From Microbacterium salitolerans (GTDB lineage Bacteria > Actinomycetota > Actinomycetes > Actinomycetales > Microbacteriaceae): a stretch of 64,000 nt of DNA. The stretch spans positions 124,001-188,000 of the forward strand of contig NZ_JAHKSH010000002.1 of the NCBI RefSeq assembly GCF_019720895.1, written 5' to 3'. The position numbers were made by a program, and so were the translations under genes. The notes under the pieces were generated by a model. It was given only the letters and a program-made list of their open reading frames with translations, ran no database searches and had not been told where the DNA came from. Positions 16,532-25,499 of the stretch are shown here, one piece after another. Position 1 is the stretch's first letter. Every line of letters begins with the position of its first letter.

Positions 16532-16823
16532 GGGGAGCCCTTCACATCGCGAGCGGTGGTCGAGCGGTGCGCACATCGGCAGGGACGGAGACGTCCGCGA
16601 GCGGCCCTCGTCGCGCACCGATACGGGGGCCAGGATAACCGTGTGCCCGCCCGCCGCAATCCGCACCGCGCCGGAGCCCGCCCGTGATCGCACGCTCTCG
16701 ATCCCTCGCGGGGCCCCCTTCACACGGACGGATCCGCGTGGATACAGTCGCCCCAGGATGCCCGGCCCCGCGCTCGCCGCGGGGAGGCACAGAGGATTAT
16801 CACCGAGAGCGAGGAGGTTCATC

Positions 16824-17246
16824 ATGAACGCACGTGCGACAGATGCGCTCATCAAGTTGAGCGACACCGACGAGACCATCGCGAATACTGACGAGGACAT
16901 CCGCGACCGCACGGTGGTCGATCGAGACGGCGACGAGCTCGGGAAGGTCAAGGACCTGCTCATCGACCGTGCGGAAGGCAAGGTCAGGATCCTGGAGGTC
17001 GCGTCCGGCGGGTTCCTCGGTATCGGCCAGGATCTCGTGTTCATCCCGGTCGACGCGATTGCGGCGATCTCTGCCGACGAGGTACGGGTCGACGAGACGC
17101 GCGGCCGCGTAGCCGACGCGCCCGTATACGACCCCGAGCTCATCCGGGAACCCGAGACCTACGGCGGGCTGTTCGACTACTACGGCTACGAGCCGTTCTG
17201 GGGCCCGGGCTACCTGTACCCCGGTTACCCCTATTACCCCCGGTAG
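16824..17246 (+). CDS. PRC-barrel domain protein with Tyr/Pro/Gly-rich tail
   Basis: A 140-residue protein. The PRC-barrel spans about residues 22-95 (RTVVDRDGDELGKVKDLLID, then VRILEVASGGFLGIGQD). The C-terminal 30 residues are rich in Tyr, Pro and Gly (YYGYEPFWGPGYLYPGYPYY). GAGGAGG precedes the ATG at 16824 at about 8 nt. Family members are often stress-associated; the function is unknown. A weak hairpin (GAGAGG/CCTCTC) at 17251-17269 may terminate it. Confidence 0.85.
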   Translation: MNARATDALIKLSDTDETIANTDEDIRDRTVVDRDGDELGKVKDLLIDRAEGKVRILEVASGGFLGIGQDLVFIPVDAIAAISADEVRVDETRGRVADAPVYDPELIREPETYGGLFDYYGYEPFWGPGYLYPGYPYYPR

Positions 17247-17414
17247 GCGCGAGAGGGGAGCAGCCTCTCCTCGACGCGTCTGGGAGCCGATGCGCTGACA
17301 CAGAGCACCTCTCTTCCTCCGCTGTGCGTGAGATGAGAGAACGAAGGCGGCGGCGCGAAACGGAGGGGACGCATGGCCATCGAGATGCATCCGGATGGTC
17401 GCTACCATCGGGGC

Positions 17415-17834
17415 ATGGACGGTGCAGAGTTCGCGCCGGCAGGGAGCCTCCTGCTGGCCGTCGCTCTTCTGCTGCTCGGTGCGATGGTGCTCTTCTTCGC
17501 GGTGGTGTCCTGGCACGGAGGTCCGGAGCGCAACGTCGCCACAGCCGACCGGCAGGATCTGCGCAGCGTGCTCTGGACCTCGCGCGAGACGTGGCAGGCC
17601 GCCCATCGCACGAGCGGACCCTGGCTGCTGACAGCGGCGATCGGACTGCTCATCGCCGGTGTGTTCTCGCTCGGTGCGATCGCCGTCCACGGGCCGGGCG
17701 ACGCCATCGGCTCGGTGCTGGCGGCCTCAGGGGCCGGTCTCGCGTCGACGATCGTGTTCTGCATGACGGCGGGAGTGCGGGGCCGCGTCGCGGCGCGAAG
17801 AGTGCGAGACGACCGGTGGCGAGGCGGGGAGTGA
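17415..17834 (+). CDS. Small membrane protein of unknown family
   Basis: About 139 residues with three clear hydrophobic segments (about 10-33, 68-92, 97-119) and a basic C-terminal tail. The start is uncertain: ATG 17415 begins just before the first membrane helix, and another ATG at 17373 is in frame. I do not recognise the family. It is convergent with the MarR gene. Confidence 0.6.
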   Translation: MDGAEFAPAGSLLLAVALLLLGAMVLFFAVVSWHGGPERNVATADRQDLRSVLWTSRETWQAAHRTSGPWLLTAAIGLLIAGVFSLGAIAVHGPGDAIGSVLAASGAGLASTIVFCMTAGVRGRVAARRVRDDRWRGGE

Positions 17835-17871
17835 GGGTCGGATGGCCTGTCGGCGGCGAAGGCCTGACGCG

Positions 17872-18435
17872 TCAGTGCGCGGCCCCGTCCGAGGGGTCCA
17901 CAAGGTCTCCCTGCGGGGCGTCCGCCCGGGTCATCGCCTCGAAGAACCGGATCAGCGTGTCGCGCTCGTCGGACGTCATCGCGGACGCTGCGGCGAAGCG
18001 GCGGGCGTGCTGCCGTCCGACTGTGGCGCGCGCGGAGCGGCGGGTCGACTCGGTGACGCGGATCCGCGTCGTTCTGCGGTCGGAGGGGTGCGCCGTGCGC
18101 GTGAGATGACCGCCGTCGACGAGGCGGTCGACGAGTTTGGTCGTCGATGCGCTCGAGATGCCGACATCGCGCGCGATGTCCTTCGGGGTGACGATCTCTC
18201 CGCGCTGCTGCGCCCGCATGATCATGCGTATCGCGCGCATGTCGGTCTCGTTCAGCCGCATGTATCGGGCGGAGATCTCCGCCAGGAGGCGCGACGCCTC
18301 CTGCCACTCGGCAAGCGCATCCATCACCTCGAACGTCTGTGCGATGTCGCTTTCGGCGAGTTCGGCGACGTCCACGAGGTCAGGGTCGATCGACGCATGT
18401 CGCGCGTTCATCCTCGAGAGCTTGTGATCGACCAC
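17872..18435 (-). CDS. crtR: MarR family regulator, probable carotenoid operon repressor (CrtR-like)
   Basis: A 187-residue winged-helix MarR protein. RAQQRGEIVTPKDIARDVGI and SSASTTKLVDRLVDGGHLTR (about residues 70-110) form the helix-turn-helix, followed by the wing DRRTTRIRVTESTRR. It starts at a GTG (18435) and is divergent from the carotenoid operon with a 65-bp shared gap. In Corynebacterium glutamicum a MarR protein in the same place (CrtR) represses the crt operon and is relieved by geranylgeranyl diphosphate; the same role is inferred here from position. Confidence 0.85.
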   Translation of the reverse strand: MVDHKLSRMNARHASIDPDLVDVAELAESDIAQTFEVMDALAEWQEASRLLAEISARYMRLNETDMRAIRMIMRAQQRGEIVTPKDIARDVGISSASTTKLVDRLVDGGHLTRTAHPSDRRTTRIRVTESTRRSARATVGRQHARRFAAASAMTSDERDTLIRFFEAMTRADAPQGDLVDPSDGAAH

Positions 18436-18500
18436 GCCTTCACTCTACATCTCATATGCTAGGTTGAACTCTTGCCAGGCTAACGAAATGGAGCGGTTCC
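18436..18500. promoter_or_regulatory. Divergent promoter between crtR-like gene and carotenoid operon
   Basis: The 65-bp gap must hold both promoters. A plausible -10, TATGCT (18455-18460), faces the crt operon; no good -35 is visible. The stretch AGGTTGAACTCTTGCCAGG just downstream of that -10 is the likeliest operator, but it is not a clean palindrome. GGAG 8 nt before the GTG at 18501 is the ribosome site. Confidence 0.45.
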
Positions 18501-20081
18501 GTGGAGCACGTGGTTCTCGTAGATGACGATGGCGTCGCCATCGGAGCCCACCCCAAGGCGACCGTCCACGGGGAGACGACTCCACGCCACCTTGCCTTCT
18601 CCTGCCATGTGGTGCGTTCGGACGGCCACGTGCTGATGACGCGTCGTGCGCTCGGCAAGCGCACCTGGCCGGGGGTGTGGACGAACTCGTACTGCGGCCA
18701 CCCCGAGCCCGGCGAGAGCCTCGAGGACGCTGTCCGACGGCGGGCGACGTTCGAACTGGGCCTGGACGTCGAGATCGTCTCCTGCCCCCTGCCGGAATTC
18801 GGATACACCGCCCGAGACGCCTCGGGGATCGAGGAAAACGAGCACTGTCCGGTCTTCGTGGCGCGAGCGGTGTCTTCTCTCGACCCGAATCCTGATGAGG
18901 TGTCGGAGACCCAGTGGATCTCGCCCGACGACCTCTCGACGGCCGTGAACACGGCGCCGTGGGCGTTCAGCCCGTGGCTGGTCGCTCATCTTCCGGGCGT
19001 CATGCCCGCACTCTCTTCGGACGGAGCGCGCGCGCACCCCGTGCCGCTCTTCTCGGCCTTCGAATCGCGGATGGCGGGAATCCTCCGGGACAGTCGCGAG
19101 GACGCCGCACGCTTCACCCCGTCGTACGAGCGCCTGTGGGAGACGGTCGCATGGATTGCGCGTGGGGGGAAGAAGGTCCGCCCGCGTCTGCTGCTCGATG
19201 CCTATCGCGCGCTCGGCGGTGACGACGATGCCGCGGCCGTCGACGCCGCGTGCGCGATCGAACTGCTGCACGCGGCCCTGGTCATCCACGATGACGTGAT
19301 CGACGGCGACCTCACGCGGCGCGGTCGTGAGAACGTCGCGGGACGATTCGCGTCCGAGGCGCAGTCGGCCGGTGCGCCGCGGCGCGACGCGCGGGCATGG
19401 GGAGATGCGTCGTCCATCATCTCGGGCGACCTGCTTCTCACGCGGGCGCACGCTCTCATCGCTGGGCTCGACGTCGCCGAGGATCGCCGTCGGTCCGCGC
19501 TCGACATCTTCAGCGAGACCGTCTTCGAGAGCGCGGCCGGAGAGCACACCGACGTGCTCCTCAGCATGCACCTGACCGAAGCGACCCCGGACGACGTCCT
19601 CGCGATGATCGAGCACAAGACGGCTGCGTACTCGTTCCGCGCGCCGCTGGCGCTCGCCGCAGCGCTCTCGGGGGCGCCCCGCCGCGTCACCGATGCGGTC
19701 GACGTGATCGCGCGGCAGATCGGCGTCATCTACCAGCTCCGCGACGATGTGCTGGGCACATTCGGCGACGAGCGCGAGACAGGGAAATCGGTCTTGAGCG
19801 ATCTGCGGGAGGGCAAGGAGACGCTGCTGATCTCCTACGCACGCGCCGATCCCGCGTGGTCCGGCATCGCGCGCCACTTCGGCGACGAGGGCCTGACACC
19901 GGCGGACGGTGCCCGCGTCCGCGACGTCGTCGAGCGATCCGGCGCGCGAGCGTACGTCGAATCCCTGATCGATGAGCGACGCGAGGAGGTCGGGCGGCGT
20001 ATCCGCGACGCCGACCTGCCCGCGGGGCTGGTGCAACTCCTCGAGGAGGCGAATGACGCATGCAGCGCACGCCGAGCCTGA
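18501..20081 (+). CDS. idi-crtE: Isopentenyl-diphosphate isomerase / geranylgeranyl diphosphate synthase fusion
   Basis: One 526-residue reading frame carries two isoprenoid enzymes. Residues 1-175 are a type 1 IPP isomerase with both catalytic centres: TNSYCGHPEPGES (Cys about 60) and EENEHCPVF (Glu about 113). After a linker of about 20 residues, residues 195-526 are a trans-prenyl synthase with GGKKVRPRLLLDAYRALGG, the first Asp-rich motif HDDVIDGD and the second RDDVLGTFGD. The fused enzyme would make and elongate prenyl diphosphates to C20 for carotenoids. It is first in the operon, and crtB starts inside its last 22 bases. Idi and CrtE are usually separate proteins. Confidence 0.92.
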   Translation: MEHVVLVDDDGVAIGAHPKATVHGETTPRHLAFSCHVVRSDGHVLMTRRALGKRTWPGVWTNSYCGHPEPGESLEDAVRRRATFELGLDVEIVSCPLPEFGYTARDASGIEENEHCPVFVARAVSSLDPNPDEVSETQWISPDDLSTAVNTAPWAFSPWLVAHLPGVMPALSSDGARAHPVPLFSAFESRMAGILRDSREDAARFTPSYERLWETVAWIARGGKKVRPRLLLDAYRALGGDDDAAAVDAACAIELLHAALVIHDDVIDGDLTRRGRENVAGRFASEAQSAGAPRRDARAWGDASSIISGDLLLTRAHALIAGLDVAEDRRRSALDIFSETVFESAAGEHTDVLLSMHLTEATPDDVLAMIEHKTAAYSFRAPLALAAALSGAPRRVTDAVDVIARQIGVIYQLRDDVLGTFGDERETGKSVLSDLREGKETLLISYARADPAWSGIARHFGDEGLTPADGARVRDVVERSGARAYVESLIDERREEVGRRIRDADLPAGLVQLLEEANDACSARRA

Positions 20082-20944
20082 TCTCCACCGACCTGAGCCT
20101 CTACAACCGTGCCGCGACGGACAGCGCGACGATCGTGATCCGCCGCTACTCCACGTCGTTCGCCTGGGCGAACCGGCTGATGCATTCCCGCGTTCGCGCG
20201 GACATCGCTCGGATCTACGCACTCGTCCGCGTCGCCGACGAGATCGTCGACGGTCCCGCCGAGGCAGCGGGAATCGATGAAGAAGGACGGCGAGCGATGC
20301 TGGACGCCCTGGAAGCCGAGACGACGCGCGCGTGCGAGCGCGGATACAGCGCCAACCTCGTCGTCCATGCGTTCGCTCTCACCGCCCGCGAGTACGGAAT
20401 CGGGCGAGACCTCGTAGGGCCCTTCTTCGCCTCGATGCGCGCCGATCTCGATGCCGTCGAATTCGACGAGGATGCGCTCGCGACCTACATCTACGGGTCC
20501 GCGGAGGTCGTCGGGCTGATGTGCCTGGCCGTGTTCGAAGGTGAGCGCTCTCGTTCCTATGGCGAGCGCCGGGCTCTGCAGGAGGGTGCGCGTCGGCTCG
20601 GCGCGGCGTTCCAGAAGATCAACTTCCTGCGCGACTACGCGGACGATCGCAACACGCTGGGACGGCGCTATTTTCCCGACACGGACGACGAGCTCACCGA
20701 TGCGAGGAAGGACAAGATCGTGCGCGAGATCCGAGACGACCTCGCGGCCGCCGATGTCGCCATCTCGCTGCTGGACCCGTCCTGCCGCTCCGCGGTCTGG
20801 GCCGCCCGTGCGCTCTTCGGTGAGCTCGCCGCGCGCATCGATCGCACTCCGGCCGCGATCATCGCCCGGGAGCGCGTGCGTGTGCCTGATCTGGTGAAAG
20901 CGCAGATCCTCCTTCGTGCACTTGCGCGGAAGGTCGCGCGATGA
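20060..20944 (+). CDS. crtB: Phytoene synthase
   Basis: A 294-residue squalene/phytoene synthase that joins two geranylgeranyl diphosphates head to head. The Asp-rich motifs are RVADEIVDG (about residues 56-64) and NFLRDYADDRNTLGRRYFP (about 185-203). The N-terminal YSTSFAWANRLM is typical. ATG 20060 overlaps the end of idi-crtE by 22 bp, and the stop overlaps crtI by 4 bp. It acts at the membrane surface in carotenoid synthesis. Confidence 0.95.
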   Translation: MQRTPSLISTDLSLYNRAATDSATIVIRRYSTSFAWANRLMHSRVRADIARIYALVRVADEIVDGPAEAAGIDEEGRRAMLDALEAETTRACERGYSANLVVHAFALTAREYGIGRDLVGPFFASMRADLDAVEFDEDALATYIYGSAEVVGLMCLAVFEGERSRSYGERRALQEGARRLGAAFQKINFLRDYADDRNTLGRRYFPDTDDELTDARKDKIVREIRDDLAAADVAISLLDPSCRSAVWAARALFGELAARIDRTPAAIIARERVRVPDLVKAQILLRALARKVAR

Positions 20945-22500
20945 GCGGCTCGCGTGTGGTCGTGATCGGGGGCGGAGTGAGCGGGCTCGCCACCGCCTGT
21001 CTTCTGGCGCGCGACGGACACGACGTGACACTCCTCGAGCGCCGTGCCGAACTCGGCGGGCGTGCCGGAGCATGGGAACGCGACGGCTTCTCATTCGACA
21101 CGGGGCCGTCGTGGTACCTCATGCCCGAGGTCTTCGAGCACTTCTACCGCCTGATGGGCACGAACGCGGCGGCGCACCTCGAGCTCATTTCACTCGACCC
21201 CGGTTATCGCGTCTACGGCGAGCCCGACGCGTTCGCGGATCGCGCGCCGGTCGACGTGCGGTCGGGGACGGACGCTGTCGCGGCGCTCTTCGAAGAACGG
21301 GAGCCGGGCGCCGGGGCGCGAGTACGGCGGTACCTCTCCTCGGCGACGCGCACCTACGAGGCGGCGCGCGAGGCGTACCTCTACAACCCCTTCTCCTCCT
21401 GGCGGTCGTTCGTCGCGCCCGGCGTGCTGAGGAATGCGCCCGCGGTCGTCCCGCTACTCACGCGCTCACTCTGGTCGATGATCAGCCGTCGGTTCGCCGA
21501 CCGTCGGCTGCGGCAGATCCTCGGGTACCCGGCGGTGTTTCTCGGCACGTCCCCGTTCGACGCGCCGGCGCTCTACCACCTGATGAGTCACATGGATCTC
21601 GTCGATGGTGTGCAGTACCCGCGGGGCGGGTTCCGCGGGTTCGTCGGCTCGCTCGTCGAACTCGCACGCGCCCACGGGGTCCGGATCGAGACGGAGAGCG
21701 AGGTCGCCGAGATCCTCTCCGATGATGGCGCCGTACGCGGTGTCGCGGTCGATCATGCCGGCGTGCGCCGGGAGATCGAGGCCGACATCGTCGTGTCGGC
21801 GATCGACGAGCACCATGCGGAGACCGCGCTGCTCGCCGAGCGCGACCGCTCGTATCCTGACAATCGCTGGACCGCACAGGTCTCCGGGCCGGGGGCCGTG
21901 CTCGTCATGCTCGGTGTGCGCGGCGAGCTGCCGCAGCTGCGGCACCACACGCTGTTCTTCTCGAACGACTGGCGAGACAACTTCGACGCGATCTTCGGAT
22001 CCGACCCGCGCGTACCGACGCCGCCGTCCCTGTACGTGTGCATGCCGAGCGCGACCGACGAGGATGTGGCGCCCGACGGCCACGAGAATCTCTTCGTGCT
22101 CGTACCGGTGCCGCCCGACGCGAGCATCGGACGAGGGGGAGTGGACGGACAGGGCGACCCCGCCGTGACCGAGATCGCCGATCGCGCGATCGAGCAGATC
22201 GCCGAGTGGGCGGAGATCCCGGATCTTGCGGAGCGCATCGTCGTGCGCCGCACCATCGGGCCCGGTGACTTCGTCGACGAGTTCCATGCATTTCGTGGGA
22301 GCGCGCTGGGGCCCGCGCACACGCTCCGTCAGAGCGCCTTCTTCCGCGGAGTGACGCGGTCGCGGCGCCTCGCCGGCCTGTTCTACACGGGCGCGACCTC
22401 GGTGCCGGGCGTCGGGCTGCCAATGTGCCTGATCGGCGCGGAGCTCGTGCTGAAGCTCGTCCGCGACGACCAGACCCCCGGGCCGGTGGGGGAGAGATGA
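20941..22500 (+). CDS. crtI: Phytoene desaturase
   Basis: A 519-residue CrtI-type FAD enzyme that desaturates phytoene to lycopene. The dinucleotide-binding motif is VVVIGGGVSGLATACLLARD (residues 5-24), followed by GGRAGAWERDGFSFDTGPSW. The C-terminal CrtI signature is LFYTGATSVPGVGLPMCLIG (about residues 480-499). Starts and stops overlap those of crtB and crtYe by ATGA. Length is normal for bacterial CrtI. Confidence 0.95.
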   Translation: MSGSRVVVIGGGVSGLATACLLARDGHDVTLLERRAELGGRAGAWERDGFSFDTGPSWYLMPEVFEHFYRLMGTNAAAHLELISLDPGYRVYGEPDAFADRAPVDVRSGTDAVAALFEEREPGAGARVRRYLSSATRTYEAAREAYLYNPFSSWRSFVAPGVLRNAPAVVPLLTRSLWSMISRRFADRRLRQILGYPAVFLGTSPFDAPALYHLMSHMDLVDGVQYPRGGFRGFVGSLVELARAHGVRIETESEVAEILSDDGAVRGVAVDHAGVRREIEADIVVSAIDEHHAETALLAERDRSYPDNRWTAQVSGPGAVLVMLGVRGELPQLRHHTLFFSNDWRDNFDAIFGSDPRVPTPPSLYVCMPSATDEDVAPDGHENLFVLVPVPPDASIGRGGVDGQGDPAVTEIADRAIEQIAEWAEIPDLAERIVVRRTIGPGDFVDEFHAFRGSALGPAHTLRQSAFFRGVTRSRRLAGLFYTGATSVPGVGLPMCLIGAELVLKLVRDDQTPGPVGER

Positions 22501-22820
22501 GTGCTGTCTACGCCATCGCCCTGCTCGTGAGCGCCGCGTGCATCGGCCTGGTCGACGCTCGCTATCGGCTCGCGTTCGGCCGCGCTCCTGTTCGCACGGG
22601 ACTCGCCCTCGGCATCGGCATCGTGTTCTTCCTCGCATGGGATGCCGTGGGCATCGCGTTCGGGGTCTTCCGCCATCTCGACTCTCGCTGGGCGACCGGC
22701 GTGCTCCTCGCACCGCAGTTCCCGCTCGAAGAGCTGCTGTTCGTGTCGTTTCTGACGTACCTGACGCTCGTGCTCCTGGGCGGCTGGCAGCGGCTGACGG
22801 AGAGGAGCGAGACGCGATGA
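22497..22820 (+). CDS. crtYe: C50 carotenoid epsilon-cyclase subunit CrtYe
   Basis: A 107-residue membrane protein with three hydrophobic helices and the lycopene-cyclase-domain motif LAPQFPLEELLFVSFLTYLT (PxEExxF, about residues 71-90). In Corynebacterium, CrtYe and CrtYf form a heterodimeric cyclase acting on flavuxanthin-type C50 precursors. ATG 22497 overlaps the crtI stop and is coupled; the longer frame upstream is antisense-like noise within crtI. Confidence 0.92.
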   Translation: MSAVYAIALLVSAACIGLVDARYRLAFGRAPVRTGLALGIGIVFFLAWDAVGIAFGVFRHLDSRWATGVLLAPQFPLEELLFVSFLTYLTLVLLGGWQRLTERSETR

Positions 22821-23143
22821 CCTACCTCCTCATGTCGATTCCGTTCATCGTGGTCGGTCTGATCGTGTTCACGGTGGGGGCCGTTCACGCACGCGGCCGT
22901 GGCCGTCTTCGGGCCTACCTCACGGGGTGGGCCGCGACGACGGTGTGCCTGGCGATCCTCACAGCCATCTTCGACAACGTCATGATGCTGGCGGGATTCT
23001 TCGACTACGGCCCGGGACACACGCTGGGGTGGCGGCTGGGGCTCATGCCGCTGGAGGACTTCCTCTATCCGGTCGTCGGCGCCCTCCTGCTCGCCGGTGT
23101 GCGGGAGCTTCTCACCTCGCGTCAGCACGGAGCGCGCCGATGA
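22817..23143 (+). CDS. crtYf: C50 carotenoid epsilon-cyclase subunit CrtYf
   Basis: A 108-residue partner of CrtYe. It has three membrane helices and the cyclase-domain motif GLMPLEDFLYPVVGALLLAG (PLEDFLY, about residues 76-82). ATG 22817 overlaps the crtYe stop by 4 bp and the stop overlaps crtEb by 4 bp. Together with CrtEb it indicates a C50 end product such as decaprenoxanthin. Confidence 0.92.
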   Translation: MTYLLMSIPFIVVGLIVFTVGAVHARGRGRLRAYLTGWAATTVCLAILTAIFDNVMMLAGFFDYGPGHTLGWRLGLMPLEDFLYPVVGALLLAGVRELLTSRQHGARR

Positions 23144-24030
23144 CGGGCCTCCTCTCGACCATCGGCACGCTCGCTGTCGCGTCGCGTCCGCTGAGCTGGA
23201 TCAACACGGCCTATCCGTTCGCGGCGGTCTATCTGCTGACCACTGGTGGCGTCGACGCGACGTTCGTCATCGGCACGCTCTTCTTCCTCGTGCCCTACAA
23301 CTTCCTGATGTACGGCGTGAACGACGTCTTCGACTACAGCTCGGACCTCGCGAACCCGCGAAAGGGAGGGGTGGAGGGCGCGACGCTGCCCCCGCGCCTG
23401 CACCGGGTGACGCTCATCGCGGCGGTGGCCCTCGCCGTCCCGTTCGTGGTCGCGCTGGTGATGCTCGCAGACGGCCGCCCGTGGTTCTGGGCGCTGCTCG
23501 CGATCAGTCTGTTCGCGGTCGTCGCCTACTCGGCGCCCGGCCTGCGCTTCAAGGAGATCCCCTTCCTCGACTCAGTCACGTCGAGTCTGCACTTCGTCCT
23601 CCCCGCGCTCTGTGGCCTGGCGCTCGCGGGCACCGCGGTGACGGGCGCGATCGTCGTGACGATGACGGCCTTCTTCCTCTGGGGCATGGCGAGTCACGCG
23701 TTCGGTGCCGTGCAGGACATCGTTCCCGATCGTGCCGCGGGCATCGGGTCCATCGCGACGGCACTGGGCGCCGCCGCCACCGTGAGACTGGCCGTCGGAC
23801 TGTGGCTCGGCGCGGGCGTGCTCATGCTGTTCACGCCGTGGCCGGCGGCTCTCGCGGCGGCCGCCGCGGTGCCCTACGTCGTGAGCGCGGCGCCGTATCT
23901 GCGCGTGAGCGACGAGGAATCGGGCAACGTCAACGTCGCATGGCGCCGTTTTCTCGCCATCAACTACGTGACCGGATTCGCGGTCACGATGCTCCTCATC
24001 GTCGGCTACCTGGAGGGACTCTTCTCATGA
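23140..24030 (+). CDS. crtEb: Lycopene elongase (UbiA-type prenyltransferase)
   Basis: A 296-residue polytopic UbiA-family protein that adds two C5 units to lycopene to give a C50 carotenoid. The first Asp-rich motif is YGVNDVFDYSSDLANPRKGG (about residues 53-72), with FGAVQDIVPDRAAGIGSIAT (about 188-207) as the second. About eight membrane helices are visible. It overlaps both neighbours by 4 bp. The elongase is what distinguishes C50 from C40 clusters. Confidence 0.93.
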   Translation: MTGLLSTIGTLAVASRPLSWINTAYPFAAVYLLTTGGVDATFVIGTLFFLVPYNFLMYGVNDVFDYSSDLANPRKGGVEGATLPPRLHRVTLIAAVALAVPFVVALVMLADGRPWFWALLAISLFAVVAYSAPGLRFKEIPFLDSVTSSLHFVLPALCGLALAGTAVTGAIVVTMTAFFLWGMASHAFGAVQDIVPDRAAGIGSIATALGAAATVRLAVGLWLGAGVLMLFTPWPAALAAAAAVPYVVSAAPYLRVSDEESGNVNVAWRRFLAINYVTGFAVTMLLIVGYLEGLFS

Positions 24031-25499
24031 CACACGTCCTCGTGACAGGCGCCACCGGCTACATCGGCGGGCGCTTGGTACCGCAGCTGCTCGAGGCAGG
24101 CTACGAGGTCACCTGTCTTGTGCGCTCGCCGTGGAAGCTCACCGACGTGCCCTGGCGCGAACGTGTCCATGTCGCCGAAGGCGACCTGTCGGACCCGGAG
24201 GCTGTGCGGCGCGCGATGACGGGCATCGATGTCGCCTTCTACCTCGTGCACTCGATGCGGGCGGGAAGCGACTTCGGGGCCGCGGAGAAACGCGATGCCC
24301 AGTCGTTCGCGGACGCGGCGGAGGACGCGGGCGTGGGACGGATCGTCTACCTTGGGGGGCTGCACCCGGACGGCGTCCCGCTGTCTCCCCACCTGGCCTC
24401 GCGCGCGGCCGTCGGTCAGGTCTTCCTCGATAGCGACGTCCCGGCCATCGTGTTCCAAGCAGGGATCGTGATCGGATCCGGTTCGGCGTCGTTCGAGATG
24501 ATCCGGCACCTCACGGAGGTTCTCCCGTACATGCCGGCGCCCCGCTGGGTGCGCAATCGCGTCCAGCCGATCGCCGTGCGCGACGTGCTCCGATATCTCG
24601 TCGAGTCGGTCGCCCTGGACGAACGCATCGACCGGACGTTCGACATCGGCGGTCCGGACGTGCTGCGGTACGGCCAGATGATGAACGGCTATGCGCTCGA
24701 GGCGGGGCTGCGCCAGCGGCCCATCGCCGCGCTTCCCGTCTTCACTCCGTGGCTTGCCTCGCAGTGGGTGAATCTGGTCACGCCGGTGCCGCGGAGGATC
24801 GCGGTCCCCATCATCGCCTCGCTCCAGAACGACTGCGTGGCCGACGAACGCGACATCGATCAGGTCATCCCTCCGCCCCCGGAGGGGCTGCTGTCGTACC
24901 GGGGCGCGGTGCGGCTGGCCCTCAGCCGCGAGCGCGACGGCCAGGTGGAGACCAGCTGGCAGAGCGCCACCGTCCCGGGGGCGCCGAGCGACCCGCTGCC
25001 GAGCGACCCTGACTGGGCGGGCTATACGGTGCGCACCGACGTGCGCGAGCGCCGCAGCGAGGCGCCGGCGGAAGACGTCTGGAAGATCATCGAATCGATC
25101 GGCGGCGACAACGGCTGGTATTCGTCTCCGCTCGCATGGGCTGTGCGGGGGTGGATCGATCGGCTGTCCGGCGGCGTCGGCATGCGGCGCGGGCGGCGGC
25201 ACCCCTCCCGCCTCCACACGGGCGATGTCATCGACGTGTGGCGTGTGGAGTCGATCGACCGCGGTCACGCGCTGCGTCTGCGCGCGGAGATGAGGATGCC
25301 GGGCCGCGGGTGGCTCGAGCTCGGAGTCGACCCGGACGGGCACGGATCGGTTTACCGCCAGCGCGCAGTGTTCGTCCCGAAGGGGCTCGCAGGGCGTCTC
25401 TACTGGGCGACGCTGCTGCCGTTTCACGGCGTGATCTTCGGCGGCATGGTCACGAGCATCCTGCGCGCGGCCGAGCGCTCATCGGGAGCGGACTCGTGA
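24027..25499 (+). CDS. NAD(P)-binding SDR-like protein fused to DUF2867
   Basis: A 490-residue protein. The N-terminal half is an atypical extended SDR/NAD(P)H-binding domain (HVLVTGATGYIGGRLVPQLL, residues 3-22; AFYLVHSMRAGSDF, about 71-84). The C-terminal half from about residue 330 is DUF2867 (VRTDVRERRSEAPAEDVWKI, then GGVGMRRGRRHPSRLHTGDV), a START-like fold. Substrate unknown. It is coupled by ATGA to crtEb and so transcribed with the carotenoid genes; modification or handling of the pigment is possible but unproven. Confidence 0.85.
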   Translation: MTHVLVTGATGYIGGRLVPQLLEAGYEVTCLVRSPWKLTDVPWRERVHVAEGDLSDPEAVRRAMTGIDVAFYLVHSMRAGSDFGAAEKRDAQSFADAAEDAGVGRIVYLGGLHPDGVPLSPHLASRAAVGQVFLDSDVPAIVFQAGIVIGSGSASFEMIRHLTEVLPYMPAPRWVRNRVQPIAVRDVLRYLVESVALDERIDRTFDIGGPDVLRYGQMMNGYALEAGLRQRPIAALPVFTPWLASQWVNLVTPVPRRIAVPIIASLQNDCVADERDIDQVIPPPPEGLLSYRGAVRLALSRERDGQVETSWQSATVPGAPSDPLPSDPDWAGYTVRTDVRERRSEAPAEDVWKIIESIGGDNGWYSSPLAWAVRGWIDRLSGGVGMRRGRRHPSRLHTGDVIDVWRVESIDRGHALRLRAEMRMPGRGWLELGVDPDGHGSVYRQRAVFVPKGLAGRLYWATLLPFHGVIFGGMVTSILRAAERSSGADS

